A stretch of 64,000 nucleotides of DNA, taken from assembly GCF_003597395.2 (NCBI RefSeq), contig NC_133773.1:66071976-66135975 (forward strand), written 5' to 3'. Both the position numbers and the translations under genes were made by a program. The notes beneath the pieces are model-generated. The model was not told the DNA's origin, searched no databases, and saw nothing but the letters and a program-made list of their open reading frames with translations. This document shows, piece by piece, positions 1 through 11,946 of the stretch. The first letter of the stretch is position 1, and each line of letters opens with the position of its first letter. The DNA is from Chelonoidis abingdonii. Its lineage: Eukaryota > Chordata > Testudines > Testudinidae.

Positions 1-277
1 AAACTACCATCCAGTAAGTGTTAACAGTTCTGATTTTGATTTGGTAAATACCTAAGTAAAATTCCACTTTTAAAAAGTCATCCACCTTTTAAAAAAATCT
101 TAATTTTAATCTATCGTGATGGCTTTAATACAGGTCTTGACTTTGACCTTTAGTTAAAATAGGATTCTTAGAATATCTCTGAATTTTGTGGAGAGATTTC
201 TGTTGCCATTTTAATTTATTATGACACATCTTGTCAGCACATCATTTTAATGTTAGCTTCTGCTAGGAGCTTGTAGG

Positions 278-1300
278 GGTCGGGGGAGAAGATGAAGTTG
301 GTGGGAAACATCCATTCTCATTCTCATGGACCTCTCAGCAGCATTTGACCATGAGGTACTGCTGATCCCAATTGAGAGATTTGGCAGTGGTCTGGATAAA
401 TGTGCTAAGCTGCTCTGAGTCCCACTCAAAGAGCAGTAATAGGAAACTGGATGTGTAGCACTAGATTCTTCACTTGTGGAATTTCACAAGGATCAGTAGC
501 TCTCTAGTCTTATTCAGCATCTGCATGCAGCCACTAGGTGAACTGATAAGATGAGGTGGACTCAAGTGTCAGCAGAATATAGGTATGAGAGAGCTCTACA
601 CATCTTTCAGCACATGTGATCATACTGCTACCACAAAGATGGACCATTGCTTAGATGAGGTCCTGCTTATAGATGGAGAACAGCTGGTGGAAGCCCAACC
701 AAAGTAAGGCAGAGATTATGCTGGGGGTAGAAGAAAGCCCTCTGGTTGACCTGAGAATCTATCTCATCCTGGTGGATGATGACCTGGCCTCGGTTATACA
801 CTTCCATCAACTCGCATCTGGACTATAGCAATGCAGTACACCTGGTCATGAAACCATCAGCCTGAAGAAAACTCCAGCTGCTACAGAATTCTGCAGCACA
901 TCTCAGCAACATGAGCTACTGTGAGCGCATCAATCCTGTTCTGTCTCTGCAGTGCCTTTCCGTAGAATACTGAGTCAAGTTTAAGGTTCCAGCATTTTAT
1001 CTTAAAATTGGTCAGTGACCTGGGCACAGCATATCTAAAAGATGACCTAAAACTCTGGGATGAAAACTCTGGTAAACAGCTCTGCTCCTTAAGCACAATG
1101 GAACTGGTTACCATAAGAACAAAAGCAGGAGACAGACCTTTGCAGGAGACAGACCTTTCTCAGAGCAGTCCAAGACAGGAACAAGTCCCACAGGAACTAA
1201 GGACCATCCAAAACCTTGCATCTTATACTCCAAGTGCAAGGCATATTTCTGCAACCTTGCATTCTCAAAAATACATTGCAGCATGTACATTAATTTAAAA
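278..1300 (+). mobile_element. Old L3/CR1-type LINE fragment (reverse transcriptase remnant)
   Basis: Translated pieces in shifting frames match the C-terminal half of a non-LTR reverse transcriptase of the L3/CR1 clade. They include a DLSAAFDHEVLL-like motif A near 327-360, a GISQGS.. segment near 485, a VLFSICMQPLGEL-like stretch near 510-550, a QLASGLDY-like stretch near 810, and a final GTAYLKDDL near 1020. These appear in the order expected of the family. Many stops and frameshifts show it is dead. The longest open piece is 1008-1298. The family assignment rests on remembered motifs, not a search. Confidence 0.72.
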
Positions 1301-2632
1301 AAAACCAAACCTGCCACCAAACACTACACTGTATGCACAATTTTTCCCTTGGAGAGAATATGAACCACGTGTGATAAATGGTAGTCATGTTGCTTAATGC
1401 AGTTCTGGAGGGCACTTGGATTCAACAGCGTTGAGGGTGGCATAAGAATCTTTATAGAGTAGAAGGTTGACGAGCAAGTCCTAGGAGCTAGTAAATACTG
1501 TTGGAATTCCGTGGCTTACTCATGTATCTCACTGGGTTTCTTCAGCCTATTATCTCTCCCTTTTCTTAATGATTTTTCTCAGTAGGAATATTGATTTTTT
1601 CACGTTAGTACTAATTTAGCTCCAGGGGATCATCCTTTTTTGTCCAGTGTCTCAAACATTGAGTGTAATTACTGTTCTACTTTCTTCGATGCACAATTTT
1701 GGTTTAAACAAATGTGATGGTAATACTTGTATGCTTTTGTGTTTTTATTAGTACTTATTTTTTCATCTCATATCTAAAAATATATTAGAGAAAATTTCAC
1801 CTGTCTGACATCTAAGACTTGAATACATTTTTAAGTTTTTCACCAAGATACTATGCATGGCATTAATTCCGTATGTTTCTGTAGAAAACTGTAATGCTTC
1901 TCCACGTTGCAACTGACTAAAAACAACAAAAACTTCTCCATGTCCACACATTACATATTGATGACTTATCACCTGTTTAATATAGTCTTTTGCAATGAGC
2001 TAGCTGGAAATGTGGTTTTGATGTTGACTGATTATCAACTGTTTACTTTAGAGAAGAAATCTTACTTTTGCACTTCCTTTCTATAGTTGAAGCTATGTCT
2101 GCCATGACCTCAAGTAGCAAGCTTCTGTTATGGTTTTCTTAAAAAGAGCAGATAAGCAATTGTCCCCTATGACTAAGTTCCATTTAAAAAGTGGACAATT
2201 ACAACAATATCAAACCCTCTACCAAAGTTACATAGTGCCAAATGTGGCATGGAATGAGCCTGAAAGAAGTATCCTCGGATGTACTGGTTTTTAGAGGATG
2301 ACAATTAGGATATGATCCAAATTTTGTAATTTCAGGCTGGTATTCCTGTAGTAAAATCTTGGCACGTTTAATAGCTTTTTATCTTCTTAGACATTACTGT
2401 TTTAGTGAATTGGATATCTGAGGGCTATGGTAATTCATTTGGTAGATCCTCTCATTGGCCTGGCTTTCAAGCTTTCTCACATAATTAGGATTGTAACTCT
2501 GCTTTCTCATATAGTGGTGTTTATTTTTAGAAACACTAAGAAGTGGGTTGGGATGAAAAGAAGAATATTGGGCATGAGGTTAACATTTTTTTTTTTTAAA
2601 GTGTTGATTCCCTCCCCCCCCCAAAACACTCA

Positions 2633-2879
2633 GGCTATGTCTACACTACAGCTTTTGTCGGCAGAATTTGTCACTCGGGGTGTGAATAAACCACCCCCTG
2701 AGGGACATAAGTTACAGTGACATAAGCAGCAGTGTGGGCAGCTTCTCCTGTTGACATAGCTTCTGCCCTTCATGGAGGTGGTTTTATTATGCTGACAGGA
2801 GAGTTCTCTCCTATCGGCATATAGTGTCTTCACCAGATATACTGGAGCTGCGCTGCAGTGCTGTACGTGTAGATATGCC
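2633..2879. mobile_element. Harbinger-like MITE
   Basis: The element begins GGCTATGTCTACACTAC and ends with the inverted form GTGTAGATATGCC, giving a terminal inverted repeat of about 14 bases with mismatches. It is 247 bp long and has no coding capacity. It shares an internal TGGAGGTGGTTTTATT stretch with the MITE at 57820-58101, so both belong to one family. I could not see an exact target duplication. Confidence 0.65.
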
Positions 2880-3341
2880 TTCCATTGTAGATACTCAGTT
2901 TTCCTGAGCCTGCTTTCATGAAAGAAATGAAGGTCCTAAAATACCTCGATAGAAGGAAGCAGAGAAATTGTGATATTAGTTGAATTATTAAATGAAAACA
3001 GCCAACTAAAATCAAGGGACAGACTTCTGTCTTTTATAGTCAAATCAAAGACAAGAAGAACCACAGCAAAAACATAAAGATTTTCTTTTTGTTTATACTT
3101 TTAATGATGTTGAAAGCATGCTTGTATATAACGTTCCATTAAAAGTTTCTTGTATGTAAATGCAGAACACTAACAAAACTTTCATGCTCTGTCTAATGTA
3201 AACATACTATTTGAAACATGTATTTGTAATATTTCTAGCAAACTCAGTAGAAAACTGTTGGGAGCGCTGTAAAGATGGTAACAATTTTGATACCGTATGC
3301 TGATACAAGAAGCATAATAAATGTTTTCTGTCTGTTTGCAG

Positions 3342-3412
3342 GATTTGGAGATAGTGTATTCCTATTTACATGGAATGGAAGCCTTGTCTAATCTGAGGGA
3401 ACACCAGCTCAG
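3342..3412 (+). CDS. RAPGEF2: RAPGEF2 coding exon (N-terminal region, start of the first cNBD-like domain)
   Basis: A 71-nt internal exon between a TTTGCAG acceptor (ending 3341) and a GTATGG donor (3413). It starts in phase 0, encodes 23 codons beginning DLEIVYSYLHGMEAL, and leaves two bases (AG) that join the next exon as AG|G = Arg. I recognise the peptide as the N-terminus of RAPGEF2 (PDZ-GEF1/RA-GEF-1), a guanine-nucleotide exchange factor that activates Rap1/Rap2 at membranes and cell junctions. In the human long isoform this block sits about 24 residues from the start. It leads into an atypical cyclic-nucleotide-binding-like domain, upstream of the REM, PDZ, RA and CDC25-type GEF domains. 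The paralogue RAPGEF6 differs at several of these residues, so RAPGEF2 is preferred. The reading frame stays open past the donor, but that extension is intron. Confidence 0.95.
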
Positions 3413-4343
3413 GTATGGTATTTTAACGCTAATATTATGTTACTTACGTGCTAAAGAGGCATCTGTTAGTGGTGAATTAGAGAATATTTTTTACCCAGAT
3501 GTCATGGTGATAAATATCTTAATATTTGTAATAATACTTGATTTCTTTTATCTTATAAACTTGGCAGTAATAATGCAGATTTTTAATTTGCTACTTATCA
3601 GTGTGATCAGCTGTAAATATAGAGTTTTTAAAACCAGAGTAACAAACTTTTGTAGAAAATTGGTTGCTAGATTTTTACCACCACTCGTATGTTTTAGTTA
3701 AAAAATAAATAAATTCAGTTTATATGAAATATTACAGTGAATAATTTTAGATTAAATACTACCAGAAATTTTAACTTGTATTAGAGGCAGAGCTGACAGT
3801 GCCAACTTATAGCTAAGGTTGTTTAATGCTTTCCATTTTAAGACCCTGTTCTCAATTGGCTGTAACTTTACTAAACTTAAACTATTTAAGATGAAATTTT
3901 CCATGCCAGGTATCTGGCTCAGGTTGAATTTTTTTTGGACTGCTTCAGGCAAAATGCTTGAACTGCTTCTGAGTGTGAAGTTGAGGAAAAAGAAGCTTTT
4001 TCCTAATATTACACTCCTACAGCTATTTTAGGAAGCTGTAGCGCCTCCATGTTTTTGAGAAGGGACTTGAAATTGCATGAGGTTTGCCCTGTTTTCAGAG
4101 GTACGATTTGCTGTCCCAATGAAAATCTACCCAAATTTGGCTGACTTAAGACTCCGAAAATTGTTGTTTGTATACAAGTAGTACTGGTTTGTTAGAGAAT
4201 GTCAGCAAACTTCTGTGAACATTGTCTCCGCTGAGTATGCTCCACCTGAACAGAGCTCTGTGCTAACCACACTGAGTGAGCTCCAACATGTGTCTGGACA
4301 GAGCTTTTCATGCAGTTGGTTCTGGCTGAGGAGGACCTCTTTA

Positions 4344-6016
4344 CTCCTGGGGCAAAATATTTAAAAAAAAAATAATTCTGCACAAAATATTTTAAAATTC
4401 TGCAAATTTTAATTGTCAAAATAACACTACATAATCAGGCCAGTTTCAATTGTTTTGGTAATTTATCTCAAAATACCTGTCAGCAAGTATGTTTGTAATA
4501 ATACAGAGACGCTCACAAATTCCCCCAGGAATAGAAAGTTAAGGAAACCCCTATGACAACCCAGGTCCTGTTCTCCCCTCCCCGAGCCCAGCCCAGCTAT
4601 GGCCCCCATTTGCCTCGATACCTGCACTCCCTCCCTCCAGAGCCCAGACACCCACCTCCCCTCGACCTCTCAGAGTCTCGGGATCCAGAGGGAGAAACAG
4701 CCTGATGCTCAGTCCCAGATTTGCATGGAGTTTTCTTGCATGCCGCTGTTTCCTTCTGTCAGAGCATGTGGGGAATTGCAGCTGCCGGGAACCCTCTAGC
4801 TCAGTGGTCTCCAAACTGGGATGCGTATACCCCAGGGGGTGCGCAAGACAATCCATTGGGGGGCGCAGCAGGAGGAGCACTGCCAGGGGCGGGGAGAGGG
4901 CGGCAGGAGGAGGGAGGGAACGAGCGAGCCAGGAAGCTGCCCCACCACTCCCCTGCAGGCAGGGCTACCGGGAACGCAGGGGCTTTAGGGGCTGCAGGGC
5001 CGTGGGCTAAGGGGCCCCGGGGCCCTGGCCTGCAGCTCTAAAGCCCCTTTCAGAATGCAGCCCTGAGTCCTCCGGCCCGTGGAGGAGCAGGGGCAGCCGC
5101 ACAGCCAACAGTGGGAAAGAACGGTGCTTTCTCCTTCAAAGCTGGCCGGAGAGAAGCGGCACTTTGAAGGGGAAAGCTGTGCTTCTCTCCGGCTCCTGGC
5201 TGTGCGGCTGCCCCTGCTCCTCCTGAGTCCTCCAGTCCGTGCTCGCAAGGCCTCATTCCAAAAGAAGCTTTAGGGCTGCAGGCCAGGGACCCTGGGTCCC
5301 CTTAGCCCAGGGCCCTGCAGCCCCTAAAGCCACTGCATTCCGAGTGGCCCTGCCTGCTGGGGGTGGTGCAGGGGAGGAGCTCCCAGAATTATGGCTCCCA
5401 GAATTGCGGCCGTGGGGGTGGTGCTGTGCTGTGCAGAGCCACCTGCACACTCCCTGCACCAAACAGGAGCTGCCCCAGGTAAGTGCTCTGCACCTCCTGC
5501 CTGCCCCAGCCCTGAGCCGCCTCCTGCACCGCCTGAGCGCCCTCCCGCACCCTAACTCCCTCCCAGACCCTGTAACCCCCCAAGCCACCTCCTGCACCCT
5601 AACCCTAATCTAGGCTTTTGAATTGCTGTATCACAAAGTGTTAAAACAAGATTTTCAGAAATAATGAAGCATATTCAATCACATTGCTCTCACTAAAAAT
5701 ATTATTAATAATAATTTTTTTTGTGAGAGCAAAAAGGGTTTTCGTACTGTTAATAAATAAAATACAATAAAAAATATTGTTTTTCATCTTTATCTCATCC
5801 TTTTTTAATTTCTATTTTTATATGTTTTATAATGTACACAATATATTAGTGTAGTAGTACATGTATATAATTTATACATAAATATACATATATTGGGGTG
5901 CGTGCTCAAAATTTTTTTACTGATGGGGTCCATGGTCAAAAAAGCATATTCTGCACACACAGCATAAATTTCTGCAAAATTCTGCATTGTGCAGTGGCAC
6001 AGAATTCCTTCAGGAG
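4344..6016. mobile_element. TA-flanked DNA transposon (Tc1/mariner-like), interrupted
   Basis: Terminal inverted repeats CTCCTGGGG...AATTCTG at the left and the complementary ...CAGAATTCCTTCAGGAG at the right are flanked on both sides by TA (4342-4343 and 6017-6018). Both ends carry AATTCTGCA-rich AT sequence typical of one element. The middle, from about 4802 to 5945, is GC-rich and belongs to a different, inserted element. No coding capacity remains. The superfamily is inferred from the TA target only. Confidence 0.6.
4802..5945. mobile_element. GC-rich hAT-like element inserted in the TA-flanked transposon
   Basis: Begins CAGTGGTCTCCAAACTGGG, a typical hAT-Charlie terminal sequence, and contains a GC-rich body (about 4840-5600) with C-rich CCCTGCACC-type repeats. 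It then has an AT-rich right part ending near GGGGTGCGTGCTCAAAA. The right terminal repeat is missing, so the copy is probably truncated. Long open frames across the GC-rich body are a base-composition effect and not genes. Confidence 0.55.
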
Positions 6017-6556
6017 TACCTTTTTGTTGCTGGAAATGAGAACAGGGAGACTCCTGTGCTGTTAGTGCTCCTCATGCTGGAATACAGGCAATTTGGAGGA
6101 GGAGGAAAGGAAGTATCCCTATATGAATGCAGAAGGGTGAGGGGCAGAGAGGACAGGGAAGGAGGAGACAAGAGCACGGAGTTGGGGGGGAAGAGTGCAG
6201 GCTTGGTGGTTGGACCAGGAGCAAGGGCGGAGTCAGGGATAGAATGAAAGGTTCAACACAGACAACTTGGAGGAGGATAGAAGCAGAGAAGACGGACAGA
6301 AACTGACAGGCTGGGTATTTAGGGAACATGGTAGGGGATGGGTTATAAGCGGACAGGTTTTTGGGGTCAGGGCAGAAGTATATATAACTACTAAAGCATA
6401 CTTCCCTCCAGTATCTGGAATAGAACTCAAGATTCTCCAGTTCCAACATTTCTCATTTCCCAGTAGGTCTCATAATGTTTGATGATAGTGTCGCATCCCC
6501 CTTTAGTGACTGACCCACACAGAGGGTAACAGCCTACTATTACTGTGAGTTGCTCT

Positions 6557-6640
6557 GTTAGCTCAGGTGCTAGAGGTTTCTGCTGTAGATCCAAAGGTTC
6601 CAATTTTGCTGATGACCCCTGTGCAGAGGCAGCGTGATTC
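6557..6640 (+). mobile_element. tRNA-derived SINE-like fragment
   Basis: TAGCTCAGGTGCTAGAG at 6559-6575 matches a pol III A box. GGTTCCAATT at 6596-6605 resembles a B box, at tRNA-like spacing of about 37 bases. The cloverleaf is not intact, so this is a SINE head or decayed tRNA pseudogene and not a functional tRNA. Confidence 0.5.
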
Positions 6641-6739
6641 TACATGATATCTTAATTTTTTCAGTTTGCTTTTATGAAAACTTTGTTTTTATGAAGTTTT
6701 CAATGTAAAAAGAATTTTAAGATTGCAAAGTCAAGCACT

Positions 6740-7674
6740 CTGTGTGACACACCAGGGTATAATCCAAACCAGTGAGTAGTTGTCACCCCCGCCTTGTCAC
6801 TTGGGGTGCCCTTAACAGTGCCTCGTAGTCTCCAGCCTAGACTTCTCAGAAACAGCCTGCAGCATGTAAGTTGCTGTCAGCTATATCTGTGTGTGCTGCA
6901 GCCAGCCAGCCACACCTTGGCTCTTACCCGTGTTAAGCATTACCACAGAACGACTCCAACACACTCCCAGTCCCAGATTTTCCCCAGAAACATATGTCCT
7001 ATACAGCTCAGTCCTCTCCTGGACAATATAAATATGTTAAGTCCCTTATTCCTTAAAGGCAATAATATGCACATAACTTGTTACCCCAACTGGAGTTACC
7101 CTGACACTTCAACTTGAATACACTGGGTTACATAAAATAATAAAACAGAGATTTTAAGTGAGTATGAGTAATGAGGCATGAAAGTCAGAAATGTTTACAA
7201 GAAAAATAAAGATTTCTAGAATCTACTTAAGAAACTATCTTAGTTGCAATGAAAACTTTCTCACCACAAGCTCCAGCAGCTGATCAAACTCTCAGGTCAG
7301 GACCCCTCCCCTAGAGTCCAACAGCTGCTTCCTTTGTCTCTTCAGGTGCAGTGAATGCAATGGGTGGAAGGGGACGGGGAGAGGAGTGTCTTGTGGTGTC
7401 TGTCCCTTCATTTTATAGTCCTGTCCCACTTTGAGAAGCATTTCCATCTGGGAGCAAGGTGACAAGTAGTCTGTGTGGAAGGAAACTCCATGCTGGTTCT
7501 TTGCCAAAATGTAGAATTTTGCGCTTGACCCCTTTCCTGCCAAAGAATGGCCACTTAGCAGTTAATGCTCCATCGGTAATGCTCCATATCTACTTGACAC
7601 TTGGCTGAGGCATCAGCTTGCCCTTTGTCTCTGAGGAACTGATTTGGCTGCTCCCCAGGCTTATCTGGGAAACA
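6740..7674. repeat. Unclassified interspersed repeat, probable
   Basis: From CACACCAGGGTATAATCC to the TcMar element at 7677 the sequence has the texture of a known but unplaced turtle interspersed repeat of about 0.9 kb, with no terminal repeats I can define. I recognise the pattern from memory only and cannot assign a class. No coding frame of interest is present. Confidence 0.35.
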
Positions 7675-7676
7675 TA

Positions 7677-7995
7677 CAGTAGAACCTCAGGGTTACAAAC
7701 AGCAGAGTTATGAACTGACTAGTCAATCACATGCCACATTTGGAACTGGAAGTATACAATCAGGCAGCAGCAGAGATTGGGGGGTGGGGGGGTGGGGAAG
7801 CAAATACTGTACAGTTCTGTGTTAAATGTAAACTACTTAAAAAGAAAAAGGAAAAGCAGCATTTTCCTTCTTCACAGTGACGTTTGAAAGCTGTATTAAA
7901 TCAATGTTCAGTTGTAAACTTTTGAAAGAACAACCATAATGTTTTGTTCAGAGTTACAGACAACCTCCATTCCTGAGGTGTTTGAGGTTCTACTG
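7677..7995. mobile_element. TcMar-type MITE with TA target duplication
   Basis: A 319-bp element with inverted termini CAGTAGAACCTCAG at the left and TGAGGTTCTACTG at the right, flanked by TA at 7675-7676 and 7996-7997. It contains a G-rich stretch near 7778-7798 and no coding capacity. The termini and TA target are typical of non-autonomous Tigger/mariner elements. Confidence 0.85.
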
Positions 7996-8989
7996 TACTT
8001 TTAGTTATGATTTCAACTTATGTCTATAACTTTACGTGCAACACTGCTACGTGCATTTTGCCATGATCTCATTGATCAGCAAATTGAGTTTTCAAATGAT
8101 ACTTTACAAGCCATACTTCATACAAACATTATTATAACAGTGTAGAGGGTGTGAACATGGGTATATTCTATCATATTCAGAAGTTAGAAAATACTGCAGC
8201 TGTGTTTGTTCATGCAACCTTAATTTGCCCCCCTGCTCTATATGAATTATGATACAGTCTTTTAACTGCATGATCACAAACTGTTTTTTCTATAGAACCT
8301 CTGCCTCATTCAGTTCATACGACGGACTGTGTGCCAGGAATGACTCGGTTGTTTAGTCAGTGAGGTTATTGTCTGTAGAACTCCTGCCTCATTTGTTTCT
8401 GAAGTTAGGAAGTGTGTGGTGAATGATGCAGGAGAATGCATGGGGTAAAAGAATGATCTTGTGACTAAGGCAGTTGAATACTGCCTTGAAGAATGATTTT
8501 ATCCCTACCTGTGCCACAAAGCTCCTGTGTGAGAGAGTCACTTAAGCCCAGCTTTTTGTAGGTGGTCACTAAGAGTATGTCTGCACTGCCTTTTGGAGGA
8601 GTCTTCAAGTCTGTGTGCTAAAAATAGCTGTTTGGATGTTGCAGTGTCTGATTCTAAACTTAATTAAAACTGAATTGCTGGAGATGTGATTTATTATAAT
8701 TGATATGTAGAGTTTGACATGACTAATGTCACTACTGCTGTTCTGTAAAAATCACATTGTTTGAGTGGTGTTAGCAAAGGGAGGCCTGAAGCAAAGCTAG
8801 GAGTCCTTGATCACTATAGGAGCAGTTGTTATACCACTTTCCATCATATATAAATACCTGTTCATTTGCAAGTGCACTACATCCTCTTTAGTTTTATTTG
8901 GGGAAAAAAAAGGGTGTCGAGAGTTGAGCACTTCTAAAAATAAATGTTTAATAAAAATAATTTATATTAACATAGGTTACAGATGAAGT

Positions 8990-9213
8990 CAAGGCCGGAT
9001 TTCCAGTTAGGTACAGTAGGCATGTGACTAGAGGTGCAGGTGTTCTAGGGACACCTAAAAATTAAGTGTGTTTAAAAGTTAAAAAGTACTTACATTATTT
9101 TTTATATTTCTTATTGCATTTTTTATGGAAAACTATATAGGCGGAGGTGCAGGGAGGAGAGGGATGCTGAAGATGCTGTGCCTAGGGGCATGTAAAGTAT
9201 AAATCTGGCCCTG
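8990..9213. mobile_element. Short hAT-like MITE
   Basis: Imperfect inverted termini: CAAGGCCGGATTT at the left and AAATCTGGCCCTG at the right. The element is about 224 bp and AT-rich in the middle. Flanking octamers GATGAAGT and AGTGAAGA are only loosely similar, so the target duplication is uncertain. Confidence 0.55.
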
Positions 9214-9628
9214 AGTGAAGAGGTGTTCAAGAATATAACGGTACCATACTGTGAAGGATGAAGCTAGTGGCAATCTAGAAATCTGTTAAACACTTCTAAA
9301 TATTTTTTTTAACATTCCTAATGTGTCCATAGAATAAAATGCCAACTAGGAAAAAATATTCAAGAATTTCTTTAAATCAGGGTAGTTACATGCATGTAAC
9401 CTCAAATCCTCCCACTTTTTTACTAACTGTATAAAAGGGGCCACATTTTATTTGTTTTTTCATAAAATAATTTATAAAATAGTATACTAGTGGCTCATCT
9501 TCTATGTGTATCTCCTATTGCTTTCTCCCACTCTTGCTTTTTGGGGTGCTTTTTGCCCACATTTTAAACATTTGGACTGGTTGCTACAGAAGTGAAAGTG
9601 TTATGCATATAAGTGTCTTTCACTATTA

Positions 9629-10038
9629 AAGTAACTCCTCACTTAACATTGTAGTTATGTTCCTGAGAAATGCTACATTAAGCGAAACAATGTTAAGCGA
9701 ATCCAATTTCCCCATAAGAATTAATCTAAATGGGGAGGGGGTTAGGTTCCAGGGAAATTTTTTCCACCAGACAAAAGAATGAAAATAAGCAGATAAGCAG
9801 ACACGCACAAAATAAGTTTTAAACAAACATCTTAGTACTGTACACAGCGGTGATGATTGTGAAGCTTCGTTGAGGTGATGGAATCAGAGGGTGGGATATA
9901 TCTCTGGGAATGTCTTATTGCTAAACGATGAACTAGCCCTCCTTGGCTGAGCCTTCAAGGGTTAACACATTGCTGTTAATGTAGCCTCACACTCTACAAG
10001 GCAGCGGAAATGAAGGGAGGAGACACAGCATGGCTGTG

Positions 10039-10072
<34 letters not shown>

Positions 10073-10290
10073 AACACACACACATTGCCCCTTTAAGTAG
10101 ATCAGCAAGTTGAAACAGCAGCTGCTGCCAGCAAGCTCCCTCTGTCCTGAGCCCTGTTGTATCCCCCCAGGACATTGGCACCCCTCTTCCCCCTGCTCTG
10201 CACAGCAATCCCAGGAGCAGCTCCAAGGCAGAGGGCAGGAGCAGCACATGGCAGTGGCGGGTGGGACACCTGAACTGCCCGACAATTGAT
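9629..10290. mobile_element. Tigger-type transposon fragment
   Basis: Starts near GTAACTCCTCACTTAACATTG, followed by AAGCGAAACAATGTTAAGCG and a CCAATTTCCCCATAAGAATT block, the left end of a Tigger-like (TcMar) family common in reptiles. The expected mirror-image right terminus is absent, so the copy is truncated. A microsatellite pair lies inside at 10039-10084. Confidence 0.6.
10039..10084. repeat. (GT)n-(GA)n-(CA)n microsatellite
   Basis: About twelve GT units run into five GA units and then about six CA units. The GT and CA blocks are complementary and could pair as a hairpin. The tract lies inside the Tigger-type fragment. Confidence 0.9.
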
Positions 10291-10384
10291 GCCAAATTAC
10301 TTTTGTTACCTTATTTTAATGCACTGAATTAACTTTGACACAAATCAGATCTATGGTCTGGATGCTAATCTTTAGTCTCTAGAC

Positions 10385-10713
10385 CAGGGGTTGGCAGCCT
10401 TTCAGAAGTGGTGTGGCAAGTCTTCATTTATTCACGGTAATTTAAGGTTTCGCATGCCAGTAATACATTTTACATTTACAGAGGCCAGCGGCCGGGACCC
10501 CAGGCCGGCAGCGGGGCCAGCCGGTTTGGGGTTCCATCCGCCGACCTCTGTCAGCTGGGGTCCTGGCCGCCGACCCTGCTCGGCCTGCTACCAGTCCTGG
10601 GTTCCGTTCATCCATGGTGGCAGCGGGCTGAGTGGGGTCGACGACAGGGACCCCAGGCCGGCAGCAGCATGCCACGTTAAATTAGCTTGTGTGCCAGAGG
10701 TTGCCGACCCCTG
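10385..10713. mobile_element. hAT MITE with perfect 8-bp target duplication
   Basis: Begins CAGGGGTTGGCAGCC and ends GTTGCCGACCCCTG, a terminal inverted repeat typical of hAT-Charlie elements. The octamer CTCTAGAC flanks it exactly at 10377-10384 and 10714-10721. The 329-bp body has a GC-rich centre, and the long open frame there is not a gene. Confidence 0.92.
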
Positions 10714-11923
10714 CTCTAGACTGTTACTTTGTCCTTCACATGTCATTTTATGGAGTTTTATCCAAGTATTGATTTTTTTATACTAAAGCAGTCAGAATAT
10801 GTTTTGCACCTTGTATGTATATATAAAATTCACTTCACTTTGTTCTGGAAGGTCAGCTTTGGTCACTCACCATCTGTTGCAGTATTAATTATTATGAAAT
10901 GATGTGTAACATTTTTAGCAAACTTATCCATATTCAAGAATACTAGGCTTAAACTGACCTTATAACTTGTAAGCAGGGATCCTAGTGGCCTGATACATTG
11001 ATGCATGGCTTTGGCTTGTAAATTGGAATTAAGTCGAGATTTTTTCTAAGGAATGTGTGGAACTTGTCCTAACTTTACTAGCACAGAGAATTCCTAGAGG
11101 AGAGCTTGTGTTTACAGCACCATATATAGAAAAGGCTGACTTCATCCAGATGCAGGTTTATCGCATTTTCTAGGATAGTGACACTCTTTTTGTGCTGGCT
11201 AGTTTGTAAACCATTTTTGGAGATTAGTTGTTTTTGTGGGGTTTTCTAAACTGCAAGCTTTGTTCACTAATGAAAAATGCTGTCTTAAAGTTTTGGGTTT
11301 TTTGAAGTTGATTTTGGTTCTGAACTTGGTTGACTAAAATATGTTGTGATGTAGGAGATAGATGTAACATTCCTATAAATATCAGCACACCCAAAGTACT
11401 GTCAAAAACTTTATATATAGGAAGGAAGTAATTAACTGCCTATTATGAAAAAGCTTTAATTATATTAATCATAACAAAATACATACGTATGTTACTGAAA
11501 ACACTGTGCCATCTTGTGCAAGAGGATTGTGTTACTTGTTTATCTACAGAAAATTCAGCCATAGTGCTACTAAGGAAGGGTGAATTTGTTTGACTTAAGG
11601 AGGAATGGATTTCAGTCTTTGTCCCAAACTCAAATCAAAATTGAATTTACGTGCCAAATAAAATTGCACTGTCACTGGGAAACCAGAGTCTCCTATAATT
11701 CCTTAATTCCAGCCTGTGCATCACACAGAACTCTGCTAGCAGAGCAGAGACTATAGAAGAACTTAATCAGGTTCCTTTATTAATATTTAGTTTTTTTTTA
11801 AGTAGCGATTTTTCTATTCTGTACCTTCTTTTAGCTTCTCTGTTCCACAGATTCATTTATGATAGGTAAGACCAAGAAGCTAAATAACTGAAGATTGAGA
11901 TCCCAGAACTAAGGCCAGTTGTC

Positions 11924-11946
11924 TTTTTTTTTTTTTTTTTTTTTTT
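11924..11946. repeat. Poly-T run
   Basis: A run of 23 T, possibly the tail of a minus-strand retroposon, but no body is recognisable beside it. Confidence 0.9.

Larger units (their letters stand above)
1..3341 (+). other. RAPGEF2: RAPGEF2 intron upstream of the first visible exon
   Basis: Non-coding sequence lying 5' of the exon at 3342, ending in a pyrimidine-containing tract and a CAG acceptor. It contains an old LINE fragment (278-1300) and a MITE (2633-2879). In 1301-2632 and 2880-3341 I see only AT-rich intron with short homopolymers. The preceding coding exon of the gene is not in the window, so the intron's full length is unknown. Confidence 0.75.

Noticed and set aside
3321..3701. 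126-codon open frame covering the first exon
   Set aside because: Only 3342-3412 is coding. The remainder lies beyond a clear splice donor and reads as hydrophobic AT-rich intron.
4840..5250. CpG-island promoter
   Set aside because: The GC-rich sequence is transposon-derived and lies within an intron of RAPGEF2. No first exon or promoter motif is seen.
5239..5613. Long open frames on both strands in GC-rich DNA
   Set aside because: They lie in a hAT-like element with C-rich repeats. Composition alone explains the lack of stops.
6559..6620. Functional tRNA gene
   Set aside because: A and B box-like motifs are present, but stem pairing and a CCA-proximal acceptor stem cannot be formed. More consistent with a SINE or pseudogene.
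8571..8660. MITE left end (TATGTCTGCACTGCC...)
   Set aside because: Only one terminus resembles the family. No matching right end or target duplication.
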